Shown: positions 8,597-17,377, counted from the first letter of the stretch. The stretch: 35,236 nucleotides of DNA from Lachnospiraceae bacterium (GCA_017938315.1 JAGBBV010000002.1:1-35236), one strand, 5' to 3'. Numbers and translations are program-made. The notes: generated from the letters alone by a model not told the origin.

Positions 8597-8623
8597 AAAA
8601 GAGGGGAAATCCCTCTTTTCTTT
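8597..8623 (+). terminator. Rho-independent terminator of nagB
   Basis: Perfect nine-base stem AAAAGAGGG / CCCTCTTTT with a GAAAT loop (8606-8610), followed by CTTT. Confidence 0.85.
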
Positions 8624-8679
8624 ATGCCTGTTTTGGTGTATATTTATTTAAGAAGTGTAGTTAAAAAGAGGGATAAATA

Positions 8680-9003
8680 ATGAACTGTAATGAAGCGGAA
8701 AGAATGATTCCTCTTTTTTTGGAGGATGAGCTGGACACAGACGAATTGAAAGCATTTAAAACACACATAGAAAACTGTGAAGACTGTAAAGAAGAGTTAT
8801 CTATTCAGTTTTTGGTAACAGTTGGTCTTGACAGGTTAGAAAGCGGTGGTGATTTTGATTTGCAGCGTGAATTGGCATCGCGAATGGATAACGCGAATCA
8901 TAGATTGCAGTTTGGGGAAAATATGCAATGGTTGCTTTATGTGTTAGAGGGGCTTGTTGGACTGGCACTTCTTATTTTGATTGTTATGTTTTTAATTTTA
9001 TAG
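8680..9003 (+). CDS. Zinc-finger anti-sigma-factor-like membrane protein (zf-HC2)
   Basis: Small protein of 107 residues. The N-terminus has the zf-HC2 pattern: Cys3, then His29-x3-Cys33-x2-Cys36 in THIENCEDCKEEL, as in ZAS-type anti-sigma factors that hold a sigma factor at the membrane. The last 24 residues (about 83-107) are a single hydrophobic helix ending almost at the C-terminus, so there is no extracellular sensor domain. No sigma-factor gene lies next to it; the neighbour 16 bases downstream is polA. It could bind a sigma factor encoded elsewhere or have taken another role. A weak TTGGTG-N17-TGTAGT promoter candidate lies at 8633-8661. Confidence 0.75.
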   Translation: MNCNEAERMIPLFLEDELDTDELKAFKTHIENCEDCKEELSIQFLVTVGLDRLESGGDFDLQRELASRMDNANHRLQFGENMQWLLYVLEGLVGLALLILIVMFLIL

Positions 9004-9019
9004 AAAACCGGAGAGTAAT

Positions 9020-11659
9020 ATGAGTAAATTAGTACTGATTGATGGACATAGTATTTTAAACAGAGCTTTTTATGGGGTTCCCGATTTAAGTAACAGTGCA
9101 GGGCTTCATACCAATGCAATATTCGGTTTTCTTAATATTTTATTTAAAATATTAGAAGAAGAAAAACCCGATTATCTTACAGTGGCTTTTGATGTGAAAG
9201 CACCGACTTTCCGGCATGAAATTTTTAAAGAGTATAAAGGGACAAGAAGCCCTATGCCTGATGAACTGCGGGAGCAGGTTCCTGTGATGAAAGAGGTTCT
9301 TTTAGCCATGGGCATAGTGATTATGGAAATGCCCGGATATGAAGCAGATGATATTTTGGGTACCCTTGCAAAAAAAGCAGAAAAAGAGGGAATAGAGGTT
9401 TCGTTGGTTTCCGGTGACCGTGATTTGCTACAAATCGCTACGGATACCATCAAAATCAGAATTCCCAAAACAAAAGGCGGCAAGACAGAAATAGAAGACT
9501 ATTATGCCAAAGATGTGGAAGCAAAATATCAGGTGAATCCTGTGCAGTTTATAGATTTAAAAGCGCTTATGGGAGATACTGCTGATAATATTCCCGGTGT
9601 TCCTAAGGTCGGTGAGAAGACAGCGACCCAGCTTATGGTACAGTTTGGAAGTCTGGAAAATATCTATGCACATATAGACGAAGTGAGTAAGAAGTCTATT
9701 AAAGAATCGTTGCTGGAGAATAAAAGTTTGGCTGACTTAAGTAAGGTTCTTGCAACCATAAAAACAGACAGTCCTGTAGAACTTGATTATGAGAAGGCAA
9801 AGATTACAGATTTTTATACAGAGGAAGCCTATAAAATTTTCAAAAAGTTAGAATTTAAACATTTGCTTTCCAAATTTGAAAGTGGAATTTCAAATGATGA
9901 GATAGTTTCGAAATTTATTACAGTTACAGATTTTTCAAAGGCAGATGCTTTCTTTGAAAAGGCCATAAAAGAAGATGATGATATAGGAATCTATTTATTG
10001 CCGGACAAAGACAGGAAAAGCTTACTCGGAGTTGCGTTATCTTTTACAGATGATATGTGTTGCTTCATCCGACAGGAAGGTTTTCTGACATCTGCATATT
10101 TGGAAGATAAAGTAAAACAGATCGCTGGGGAGGCAACGCTTTCCTGCGCAAATATAAAGGAGTACTATGATTATTTACAGACAGATGATACTAATCGCTT
10201 CTTTGATGTGGTTTTAGGTGCATATTTACTTAATCCGCTTAAGAATGACTATACTGTTGAAGATATAGCCAATGAATATCTGGGCCTTATGATTCCTGAG
10301 AGTGCCCGTCTTTTTGGAAAGATGCCGTTATGGCAGGCGACAGAAGAAAAGCCAAATGAGTTGTCCCAGTATGCATGCTATATGGCTTATGTGAGCCGGA
10401 AAGCTATGCCGGTACTTCGGGATAAGTTGGAGCAGACCGGAATGCTTACTCTTATGAGAGAGGTAGAAATGCCCCTCACTTATGTGCTGTATGATATGGA
10501 AAAAGAAGGGGTTATGGTACTGCCGGAAGAGTTAAAAGCGTACGGGGAAATATTGGCAGAGAGAATTATTAAGTTAGAAAAAGAAATCTATGAAAAAGCA
10601 GGGGTGGAATTTAATATTAATTCCCCAAAACAGCTTGGAGAAGTGCTTTTTGAAAAAATGCAGATTCCCGGTGGCAAAAAGACCAAGACCGGTTATTCTA
10701 CAGCGGCTGATGTTTTGGAAAAACTTTCCGAGGAATATCCCATTGTTTCCGATATATTGGAATACAGAGGGCTTTCCAAACTGAAATCAACCTATGCAGA
10801 TGGTCTGGCAACCTATATTGATAATGGAAACAGGATCCATTCCACATTTAACCAGACGATTACAGCAACCGGACGAATCAGTTCTACAGAACCGAATCTG
10901 CAGAATATTCCTATGAGGATGGAGCTTGGACGCAAGATACGTAAGGTTTTTGTGCCGAAGGAAGGATATCTGTTTACGGATGCGGACTATTCCCAGATTG
11001 AACTAAGAGTACTTGCCCATATGTCCGGAGATGAACAATTAATTGAGGCATATAAAACAGATGCAGACATTCACAGAATAACAGCTTCAAAAGTTTTTCA
11101 GACACCTTTTGAAGAAGTGACGGATTTACAAAGAAGAAATGCCAAGGCAGTTAATTTCGGTATTGTTTACGGAATCAGTTCCTTTGGGCTGAGTCAGGAT
11201 CTTAGCATAACGAAGAAAGAAGCCGCTGCGTATATTGAACAATATTTTCATACGTATCCCGGTATTAAGGAGTTTTTGGATGCAGCGGTATCTGAAGCAA
11301 AAGAGAAGGGATATGTTGTTACCATGTTCGGAAGAAGAAGACCGGTACCGGAGTTATCTTCAAGTAATTTTATGCAGCGGTCATTCGGCGAGCGTGTTGC
11401 CATGAACTCCCCGATTCAGGGAACTGCGGCTGACATTATTAAGATTGCAATGATACGTGTTTATAAACGTTTAAAAGAAGAAGGACTTGAATCAAAATTA
11501 ATTCTTCAGGTCCATGATGAACTTTTGATTGAAACAAAGATAGAAGAAAAGGAAAAAGTAGCCGTAATCCTTGCAGAAGAGATGAAAGGGGCTGCAGATT
11601 TAGCTGTCAGTCTTGAAATAGACCTTCATACAGGGAATAACTGGTACGAGGCAAAATAA
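9020..11659 (+). CDS. polA: DNA polymerase I
   Basis: Repair and Okazaki-fragment polymerase of 879 residues. Residues 1-290 are the 5'-3' flap exonuclease: LIDGHSILNRAFYG, GYEADDILGTLA, SGDRDLLQ, GDTADNIPGVPKVGEKTA. Residues about 300-470 are the 3'-5' exonuclease fold, but the usual Asp-x-Glu metal site is absent (the region reads EDDDIGIYLLPD), so proofreading is probably lost, as in other Gram-positive enzymes. The polymerase part holds TATGRISSTEPNLQNIP, motif A TDADYSQIELR with Asp656, the O helix RRNAKAVNFGIVYG, and motif C QVHDELLIE with Asp833-Glu834. coaE starts one base after its stop, so the two are coupled. Confidence 0.97.
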   Translation: MSKLVLIDGHSILNRAFYGVPDLSNSAGLHTNAIFGFLNILFKILEEEKPDYLTVAFDVKAPTFRHEIFKEYKGTRSPMPDELREQVPVMKEVLLAMGIVIMEMPGYEADDILGTLAKKAEKEGIEVSLVSGDRDLLQIATDTIKIRIPKTKGGKTEIEDYYAKDVEAKYQVNPVQFIDLKALMGDTADNIPGVPKVGEKTATQLMVQFGSLENIYAHIDEVSKKSIKESLLENKSLADLSKVLATIKTDSPVELDYEKAKITDFYTEEAYKIFKKLEFKHLLSKFESGISNDEIVSKFITVTDFSKADAFFEKAIKEDDDIGIYLLPDKDRKSLLGVALSFTDDMCCFIRQEGFLTSAYLEDKVKQIAGEATLSCANIKEYYDYLQTDDTNRFFDVVLGAYLLNPLKNDYTVEDIANEYLGLMIPESARLFGKMPLWQATEEKPNELSQYACYMAYVSRKAMPVLRDKLEQTGMLTLMREVEMPLTYVLYDMEKEGVMVLPEELKAYGEILAERIIKLEKEIYEKAGVEFNINSPKQLGEVLFEKMQIPGGKKTKTGYSTAADVLEKLSEEYPIVSDILEYRGLSKLKSTYADGLATYIDNGNRIHSTFNQTITATGRISSTEPNLQNIPMRMELGRKIRKVFVPKEGYLFTDADYSQIELRVLAHMSGDEQLIEAYKTDADIHRITASKVFQTPFEEVTDLQRRNAKAVNFGIVYGISSFGLSQDLSITKKEAAAYIEQYFHTYPGIKEFLDAAVSEAKEKGYVVTMFGRRRPVPELSSSNFMQRSFGERVAMNSPIQGTAADIIKIAMIRVYKRLKEEGLESKLILQVHDELLIETKIEEKEKVAVILAEEMKGAADLAVSLEIDLHTGNNWYEAK

Positions 11660-11660
11660 G

Positions 11661-12287
11661 ATGCGTATTATCGGAATTACGGGAGGCGTAGGAAGCGGCA
11701 AGTCCGCGGTCCTCTCATACATAGCAAATAAGTATAATTGTAAAGTGATTTTGGCAGATGAGGTGGCCCATAAAGTAAAAGAGCCGGGAGAAAAATGTTA
11801 TACGAGGCTAATTGAACTGTTATCCGATGAGATTTTAGAGGCTGACGGGACCATCAATAAAGCCAAGATGGCGGATAAGATATTTTCATCAGAAGAATTG
11901 CTTGAGAAAGTAAATGCAATTATCCATCCTGCGGTAAAAGAATATATTGTGGCGATAATAAAAGAGGAAAAAGAGAAAGGGAAACTGGATTATCTTTTTA
12001 TTGAAGCTGCTCTTTTGATTGAAGATGGATATATAGAAATTGTGGATGAAATGTGGTATATTTATGCTAGTGAAAAAGTGCGGAGAGAGAGACTTCGAAC
12101 CACCCGCCATTATTCTGATGAAAAAATAAATGCTATTATGGAAAAACAGCTATCAGAAGAAGAATTTAGGCAGCATTGCAAGGTTGTGATTGATAATGGT
12201 GGCAACCTTGAAAATACATATCAGCAAATTGATAGGAAGTTGGGGGACGACACGTGGCAAAAGGAAAAAAATATGCAGGACAATTAG
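11661..12287 (+). CDS. coaE: Dephospho-CoA kinase
   Basis: Last step of coenzyme A synthesis: phosphorylates the ribose 3'-hydroxyl of dephospho-CoA using ATP. The 208 residues begin with the P-loop GITGGVGSGKS (5-15), then ILADEVAH (the substrate-side aspartate region) and the lid region RERLRTTRHYSDEKI. The polA-coaE pairing is common in bacteria. Its last 34 bases overlap the next gene, whose GTG start and GGGGGA ribosome binding site lie inside coaE. Confidence 0.95.
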   Translation: MRIIGITGGVGSGKSAVLSYIANKYNCKVILADEVAHKVKEPGEKCYTRLIELLSDEILEADGTINKAKMADKIFSSEELLEKVNAIIHPAVKEYIVAIIKEEKEKGKLDYLFIEAALLIEDGYIEIVDEMWYIYASEKVRRERLRTTRHYSDEKINAIMEKQLSEEEFRQHCKVVIDNGGNLENTYQQIDRKLGDDTWQKEKNMQDN

Positions 12288-14428
12288 TGTTTGGGTTGGA
12301 CATCGGTACCAGAAGCATCGTAGGGACCGTGGGCTATAAAGAGGGAGATAAGTTTATTGTTGTATCCCAAAGAGTAAAGGAACATGAAACCCGTGCTATG
12401 ATAGATGGTCAGATTCATGATATTCAGGCAGTAGGTGAAACCATCAGAGATGTAAAAGAAGAACTGGAAAAAGCAATCGGAAGAAAATTATCCGATGTAT
12501 GTATCGCTGCCGCAGGCCGTGTCCTTTGCACAGTCACAACTCATGTGGAATATCCTTACGGAAGTGATAAGGAAATTGATCAGGAAGATGTATATGCCCT
12601 TGTATCTGCCGGCGTGGAGCAGGCTTATACAGAATTTTTGGAGGAACAGAAAAACCAGGAAGTGAAATTCTATTGTGTAGGTCATTCTGTGGTACGTTTT
12701 TATTTAAACGGATATCCTATGGGGAACTTAGAAGGACATAAGGCAAGAACTATCGGTGTGGATTTAATTGCAACATTTCTTCCGGAAGACGTTGTTGACG
12801 GTTTATATAAGGCTGTGGAAATTGCCGGTCTTAATGTGGCAAGCATGACACTCGAGCCTATTGCTGCGATTCAGGTAGCGATTCCGGACAGATTCCGTAT
12901 GCTTAACATTGCACTGATTGATGTGGGAGCAGGTACATCTGATATTTCCATTACAAACGATGGATGTATTCTTGCTTATGGTATGATTCCCATAGCAGGT
13001 GATGCCCTTACAGAAGTGATAGCAAGACATTGTCTTGTAGATTTCGGTACGGCAGAAAAAATTAAACGCGATATTGGGGAAGGGGAAGAAGTTACTTTTG
13101 AAGATATTATGTTCCTTCCACAAACCATGAAAAGCAGTGAAGTGATTGCAGTTGCACAGCCTGTCATTAAAGACATGGCAAAGCAGGTCGCAGAAAAAAT
13201 TAAAGAGTTAAACGGCGGTAAGTCCGTAAGTGCTGTATTTGTGGTAGGCGGTGGCGGAAAGATACCGGGATATACAGAAGCAATTGCAGAAGAATTACAG
13301 ATTGCCAAGGAGCGTGTGGCACTCCGTGGAGAAGAAGTGATGCAACAGATTGTATTTGAAGAAGAAATCCAGAAAGACAGTCTGCTTGTAACCCCTATTG
13401 GTATCTGTCTTAATTTCTATGAGCAAACCAATAATTTTATATTTGTGAGCTTTAACGACAAAAAAGTGAAAATATATGATAATAATAAACTGACTGTGGC
13501 AGATGCGGCTATGCAGGCAGGATTTCCTAATGACGGATTATTCCCGAAGAGAGGAAAGGCACTTGAATTTAAGGTGAACGGTAAGAGCCGGATTTCAAGA
13601 GGCGAAGTAGGTGAGGCGGCAATTATTCTGATTAACGGTGAGCCTGCAGGCATTTATTCCGAAATTCATGCAAATGATATCATCCGTGTGCTTGAATCGA
13701 CAGCAGGTAGTGCCGGAAAATTAACAATCGGTGAACTGCCGGAAGCACGTGACAGTTTTATGGTAAATGTAAACGGTCAGAAGGTGAGTCTGCCTAAGTT
13801 TGCCAGCGTAAACGGACAATTACAGTCCAATTACTATGAAATTTGCGAAAATGATAAGATAGAAATGCTCAATTATTATACGGTAAAACAGTTAACTGAG
13901 TTTATGGATGTAACGATTGATGCAAATACCAATTTATATGTAAATAACCAGTTGGCAGATTTAAATACAGCAGTTTATGAAAACTTTACTGTAACATGGC
14001 TTCTAAAAGATGAAGAAGAGGAAGTAACCTATGATTCTTTGGAAGAGGATACTGAAGAAGATGTGAGTAAAGCAATAGATAATGAAGAGGTGCAAGACGC
14101 AGAACCGAAAGAGAAAGACCAAAAGACGGTTAAAGAAGAAAATGCGACGGTAAGTACTGAAGATGTGGGTGCAGACGGAGAGAAGACAGAAGAAAAGCCT
14201 CCTGTTCCTGCAGAAAAGAAAGAAATTATTGTACTTGTAAATCGTGCGCCTGTACGTCTTTCCGGAAAGAGCAGTTATGTGTTTGTGGATGTTTTTGACA
14301 ATATAGATTTTGACTTATCAAGACCCAAAGGAAAGAGTATTGTCACAACATTAAACGGAAGGGCTGCACAGTATATGGAGACAATTGTTGATGGTGATGT
14401 GATTGAAATATACTGGCAGGATTATTAA
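12254..14428 (+). CDS. FtsA-like actin-fold protein with beta-rich C-terminal extension
   Basis: Large protein of 724 residues. Residues 10-390 have the FtsA/MreB/Hsp70 ATPase fold: phosphate-1 loop VFGLDIGTRS, phosphate-2 loop LIDVGAGTSDISI (221-233), adenosine motif VVGGGGKIPGY (330-340), and the SHS2-like insert around 85-200. Length and order fit an FtsA relative, but the short membrane-targeting helix at the C-terminus of true FtsA is not there. Instead, residues about 410-585 and 655-724 look like small beta-grasp-like units, each with a VNG/LNG turn and an IRVLE/IEMLN/IEIYW edge strand, joined by an acidic linker (about 586-650). A role in cell division or envelope assembly is likely by family but unproven. 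The start is GTG, inside coaE. Confidence 0.8.
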   Translation: MAKGKKYAGQLVFGLDIGTRSIVGTVGYKEGDKFIVVSQRVKEHETRAMIDGQIHDIQAVGETIRDVKEELEKAIGRKLSDVCIAAAGRVLCTVTTHVEYPYGSDKEIDQEDVYALVSAGVEQAYTEFLEEQKNQEVKFYCVGHSVVRFYLNGYPMGNLEGHKARTIGVDLIATFLPEDVVDGLYKAVEIAGLNVASMTLEPIAAIQVAIPDRFRMLNIALIDVGAGTSDISITNDGCILAYGMIPIAGDALTEVIARHCLVDFGTAEKIKRDIGEGEEVTFEDIMFLPQTMKSSEVIAVAQPVIKDMAKQVAEKIKELNGGKSVSAVFVVGGGGKIPGYTEAIAEELQIAKERVALRGEEVMQQIVFEEEIQKDSLLVTPIGICLNFYEQTNNFIFVSFNDKKVKIYDNNKLTVADAAMQAGFPNDGLFPKRGKALEFKVNGKSRISRGEVGEAAIILINGEPAGIYSEIHANDIIRVLESTAGSAGKLTIGELPEARDSFMVNVNGQKVSLPKFASVNGQLQSNYYEICENDKIEMLNYYTVKQLTEFMDVTIDANTNLYVNNQLADLNTAVYENFTVTWLLKDEEEEVTYDSLEEDTEEDVSKAIDNEEVQDAEPKEKDQKTVKEENATVSTEDVGADGEKTEEKPPVPAEKKEIIVLVNRAPVRLSGKSSYVFVDVFDNIDFDLSRPKGKSIVTTLNGRAAQYMETIVDGDVIEIYWQDY

Positions 14429-14450
14429 TTAAAATCATTAGAGGTGTATT

Positions 14451-15263
14451 ATGAGATTATGCAGTATCGCCAGCGGAAGTAGCGGCAACTGTATTTATGC
14501 AGGTTCAGACTCCACACATATACTGGTGGATGTGGGAATCAGCGGTAAACGGACGGAAGCGGGATTAAATGAACTGGATATATCCATGAGGGATATAGAC
14601 GGGATATTTATCACCCATGAGCATGCAGACCATATTGCAGGGCTGGGTGTTCTTTCCAGAAAATATGAAATACCGATTTATGCCACAAATGGAACTATTG
14701 AAGCAATTAAACAATGTTCATCTGTGGGGAAAATACCGGATGACTTATTTTGTCCCATTTGTGTGGACGAAAAAATTATCATAAAAGATTTGGTTTGTAA
14801 CCCAATGAGGATTTCCCATGATGCGGCTGAGCCGGTGGCATACCGTATCAGCCATGGGAAGAAAAAGGTGGCTATTGTAACAGACCTGGGTAATTATAAT
14901 GATTACACGGTAGAATCCCTAAAGGGAATGGATGCTCTGCTTTTAGAAGCAAACCATGATGTAAGAATGTTGCAGGTGGGACCTTATCCTTATTATTTAA
15001 AACAACGAATATTAGGTGACAGAGGACATTTATCCAATGAACGCGCAGGACAGCTGTTAAGCTGTCTTTTGCATGATAAATTACAGGCTGTTGTTTTGGG
15101 GCATCTAAGTAAGGAAAATAATCTGCCGGAGCTTGCCTATGAAGCGGTAAGAGTGGAAGTGACCATGGCAACGGCGGAAGATAATAGTACCATAAAGTTT
15201 AATGATATTCCTATGCAGGTGGCAAAGAGAAGTGAAAATTCATCTATTATTCATATTGCATAA
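14451..15263 (+). CDS. Metallo-beta-lactamase-fold hydrolase, YycJ/WalJ type
   Basis: Protein of 270 residues with the family opening LCSIASGSSGNCIYAG and the metal-binding motif THEHADH at 55-61, followed later by SHDAAEPVAYRI, TDLGNY and LEANHD, which supply the other metal ligands, and a final GHLSKENN histidine. This is the pattern of YycJ/WalJ proteins, linked in Bacillus and Streptococcus to the WalRK system and suspected to act as exonucleases. No walRK genes are nearby here. Reaction and substrate are not evident from sequence. The start at 14451 has GAGGTG upstream; the gene is 22 bases after the FtsA-like gene and probably in its operon. Confidence 0.88.
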   Translation: MRLCSIASGSSGNCIYAGSDSTHILVDVGISGKRTEAGLNELDISMRDIDGIFITHEHADHIAGLGVLSRKYEIPIYATNGTIEAIKQCSSVGKIPDDLFCPICVDEKIIIKDLVCNPMRISHDAAEPVAYRISHGKKKVAIVTDLGNYNDYTVESLKGMDALLLEANHDVRMLQVGPYPYYLKQRILGDRGHLSNERAGQLLSCLLHDKLQAVVLGHLSKENNLPELAYEAVRVEVTMATAEDNSTIKFNDIPMQVAKRSENSSIIHIA

Positions 15264-15284
15264 AAAGAGGAAGTCCGTTATACT
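15256..15284 (+). promoter_or_regulatory. Promoter of the ACT-domain / UPF0210 pair
   Basis: TTGCAT (15256-15261), 17 bases, then TATACT (15279-15284). The -35 box lies in the last codons of the upstream hydrolase gene. The start would be near 15291, about 24 bases before the ACT-domain ATG. Confidence 0.55.
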
Positions 15285-15314
15285 CAGTTAGGAAATTGAA
15301 AAGGAGACAGATAC

Positions 15315-15587
15315 ATGAAAAAGACAATTATAACAGTAGTGGGAAAAGATACCGTAGGAATTATTGCAAAGGTATGTACATATCTTGCGGATGCACAGAT
15401 TAATATTGAGGATATTTCCCAAACGATTGTACAGGGGTATTTTAATATGATGATGGTGGTTGACACCAATAAATCCGAAAAGCATTTTGGAGAAATCTCA
15501 GAAGAATTGCAGGCACTTGGTGAAGAAATTGGTGTGGTAATCAAGTGTCAAAAAGAAGAAATTTTTGATAAAATGCACAGAATTTAA
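15315..15587 (+). CDS. ACT-domain protein, UPF0237
   Basis: A stand-alone ACT domain of 90 residues: strand TIITVVGKDTVGIIAKVCTY, helix, then INIEDISQTIVQGYFNMMMVVD. Single ACT domains usually bind an amino acid or similar small ligand as dimers and control a partner enzyme. The partner here is almost certainly the UPF0210 protein 15 bases downstream; the two families commonly sit side by side in Firmicutes. Ligand unknown. The ribosome binding site AAGGAG is well placed before the ATG at 15315. Confidence 0.9.
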   Translation: MKKTIITVVGKDTVGIIAKVCTYLADAQINIEDISQTIVQGYFNMMMVVDTNKSEKHFGEISEELQALGEEIGVVIKCQKEEIFDKMHRI

Positions 15588-15602
15588 GGTGGGTGAAGCA
15601 TC

Positions 15603-16967
15603 ATGATAAATTTATTTGAAGTAGTTGAAACCAATGAGATGATTGCCAAGGAAAATTTAGATGTCCGTACCATTACCCTTGGTATCAGTCTTCTTGATTG
15701 CATTGATTCTGATTTAAACCGATTAAACGAAAAAATTTATAATAAGATATATGAAGCTGCGAAAGATTTGGTTGTCACGGGTGAAAAGATTTCCAGGGAT
15801 TTTGGTATTCCCATTGTAAACAAGAGAATTTCCGTAACCCCTATTGCATTAATCGGCGGTGCGGCATGTAAAACCGTGGAGGATTTTGCATCCATTGCAA
15901 AAACTCTTGATAAAGTAGCTCATGAGGTTGGGGTGAATTTTATCGGAGGTTATTCTGCCTTGGTATCAAAGGGAATGACAGCAGCAGATGAACTCTTAAT
16001 CCGTTCCATTCCCCTTGCACTTTCTACCACAGAACGTGTATGCAGCTCCGTAAATTTAGGCTCTACCAAAACCGGCATCAATATGGATGCAGTAAAGCTT
16101 ATGGGAGAAATTATTAAGGAAACAGCAGAGTATACCAAAGATGCAGATTCCCTTGGATGTGCAAAACTGGTAGTATTTTGTAATGCGCCTGATGACAATC
16201 CCTTTATGGCAGGTGCCTTCCATGGCGTGACTGAAGCTGACAAGATTATTAATGTGGGCGTTAGTGGTCCCGGTGTTGTTAAAACAGCACTTAGCAAGGT
16301 CCGCGGAGAGAACTTCGAAGTGCTTTGTGAAACCATTAAGAAAACAGCCTTCAAAGTCACCAGAGTAGGCCAATTGGTGGCGCAGGAAGCATCCAGAAGA
16401 CTTGGGGTTCCCTTCGGTATTGTAGATTTATCTCTTGCACCCACACCTGCAGTAGGCGATAGTGTGGCAGATATTTTATGTGAAATAGGTCTTGAGTATG
16501 CCGGTGCACCCGGAACGACAGCAGCCCTTGCTCTGTTAAATGATCAGGTAAAGAAGGGTGGTGTTATGGCGTCTTCCTATGTGGGTGGACTTAGTGGTGC
16601 ATTTATTCCCGTCAGTGAGGACCAGGGAATGATTAATGCAGTGGAGGCCGGTGCCCTTACCTTAGAGAAATTAGAAGCAATGACATGTGTATGTTCAGTA
16701 GGGCTTGATATGATAGCTATTCCGGGAGATACGAAAGCTACTACCATTTCCGGTATTATTGCGGATGAAATGGCAATCGGTATGGTAAACCAGAAAACTA
16801 CCGCAGTGAGAATCATTCCCGTAGTAGGAAAAGGAGTGGGAGAAACCGTAGAATTTGGCGGACTTCTTGGATATGCACCAATTATGCCGGTTAATCAGTT
16901 CTCTTGTGATGCATTTGTAAACCGTGGCGGAAGAATTCCGGCACCAATCCATAGCTTTAAGAATTAA
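15603..16967 (+). CDS. UPF0210 (DUF711, PFL-like fold) protein
   Basis: Protein of 454 residues, full length for the family often labelled PFL family protein. The family has a barrel fold related to pyruvate formate-lyase and anaerobic ribonucleotide reductase but no demonstrated reaction. Recognisable stretches include [13 protein letters not shown] near the N-terminus, [14 protein letters not shown], the [10 protein letters not shown] loop, [16 protein letters not shown], and a glycine-rich end with [14 protein letters not shown] see no clear glycyl-radical motif, so radical chemistry is not supported. Its stop is followed directly by a leucine-rich-repeat remnant. Confidence 0.9.
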   Translation: MINLFEVVETNEMIAKENLDVRTITLGISLLDCIDSDLNRLNEKIYNKIYEAAKDLVVTGEKISRDFGIPIVNKRISVTPIALIGGAACKTVEDFASIAKTLDKVAHEVGVNFIGGYSALVSKGMTAADELLIRSIPLALSTTERVCSSVNLGSTKTGINMDAVKLMGEIIKETAEYTKDADSLGCAKLVVFCNAPDDNPFMAGAFHGVTEADKIINVGVSGPGVVKTALSKVRGENFEVLCETIKKTAFKVTRVGQLVAQEASRRLGVPFGIVDLSLAPTPAVGDSVADILCEIGLEYAGAPGTTAALALLNDQVKKGGVMASSYVGGLSGAFIPVSEDQGMINAVEAGALTLEKLEAMTCVCSVGLDMIAIPGDTKATTISGIIADEMAIGMVNQKTTAVRIIPVVGKGVGETVEFGGLLGYAPIMPVNQFSCDAFVNRGGRIPAPIHSFKN

Positions 16968-16968
16968 A

Positions 16969-17262
16969 ATATATTTGTCAGAGTGTGCAAATGTTAGCGA
17001 TATCGGTGCATTAAGAGATTTGACGAATCTGACAGAACTGAATTTGAGCGGATGTGATGGCATAAGTGATATTGGTGCTTTAAGCAATTTAACAAACTTG
17101 ACGAGATTGGAGATTATTGGATGTCAAAACATTAATGATATCAGTGCGTTAAGCGGGTTGACAAATTTGACTTCACTGCTTTGTGGCAACTGTGACGGTC
17201 TTAGTGATGACCAGATTGCAAAAATAAAAGAAAGTTTACCTGACTGTCAGGTATATGATTAA
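16969..17262 (+). pseudogene. Leucine-rich-repeat protein remnant, 5' end missing
   Basis: Right after the UPF0210 stop the frame encodes three tandem 23-residue leucine-rich repeats (16993-17061, 17062-17130, 17131-17199) of the internalin-like type, consensus xSDIxALxxLTNLTxLxxxxCdg. A capping tail LSDDQIAKIKESLPDCQVYD follows, then a stop. There is no start codon with a ribosome binding site: the only upstream starts are a GTG at 16924 inside the UPF0210 gene and a TTG at 16975, neither with a usable site. No signal peptide remains. This looks like the last part of a longer leucine-rich-repeat protein whose front was deleted. Expression as a short peptide by read-through is possible but unlikely. 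Confidence 0.65.
16993..17199 (+). repeat. Three tandem 69-bp leucine-rich repeats
   Basis: Three consecutive 69-base units, each coding 23 residues with SDIGAL or NDISAL at the start and LTNLT in the middle. The nucleotide copies have diverged, so this is an old protein repeat, not a recent DNA duplication. Confidence 0.8.
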
Positions 17263-17306
17263 TTAGGAATAAATCGAATATTAAGGAAAAACTAAGACAA
17301 CTTACG

Positions 17307-17335
17307 TTGTATAGCCTCATATATAGTGCTATAAT
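17307..17335 (+). promoter_or_regulatory. Promoter of the transport operon
   Basis: TTGTAT (17307-17312), 17 bases, then TATAAT (17330-17335) preceded by TG at 17327-17328 (extended -10). The -35 is weak, which suggests activation or reliance on the extended -10. A short ACAAC-TTAC-GTTGT dyad (17297-17310) overlaps the -35. Confidence 0.55.
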
Positions 17336-17371
17336 TTGTATGACATAATAAATTAAGCACAATATATGAGG
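17315..17371. promoter_or_regulatory. 57-bp hyphenated palindrome over promoter and ribosome binding site
   Basis: CCTCATATATAGTGCT (17315-17330) is repeated inverted as AGCACAATATATGAGG (17356-17371) with 15 of 16 positions matching; a further five pairs (17333-17337 with 17350-17354) lie inside. The left arm lies in the spacer and touches the -10 box; the right arm contains the GAGG ribosome binding site of the first transport gene. The arm centres are 41 bases apart, about four helical turns. It could be a double operator, or, in a transcript starting further upstream, a hairpin hiding the ribosome binding site. Confidence 0.5.
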
Positions 17372-17377
17372 TTTTTT

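Noticed and set aside
10590-10784. Plus-strand small open frame inside polA
   Set aside because: Lies in another frame of the polymerase domain with no start signal.
12803-13308. Two overlapping minus-strand open frames over 100 codons
   Set aside because: Antisense to the conserved ATPase core of the FtsA-like gene; no recognisable domain and no start signals.
15950-16444. Long minus-strand open frame of 164 codons
   Set aside because: Lies wholly inside the UPF0210 gene on the opposite strand; composition is serine/threonine/proline-rich antisense of a conserved protein and there is no ribosome binding site or promoter.
16924-16968. GTG at 16924 as start of the leucine-rich-repeat gene
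   Set aside because: It would read the last 44 bases of the UPF0210 gene in another frame; the resulting N-terminus has no signal peptide and no ribosome binding site, so I treat the repeats as a remnant.
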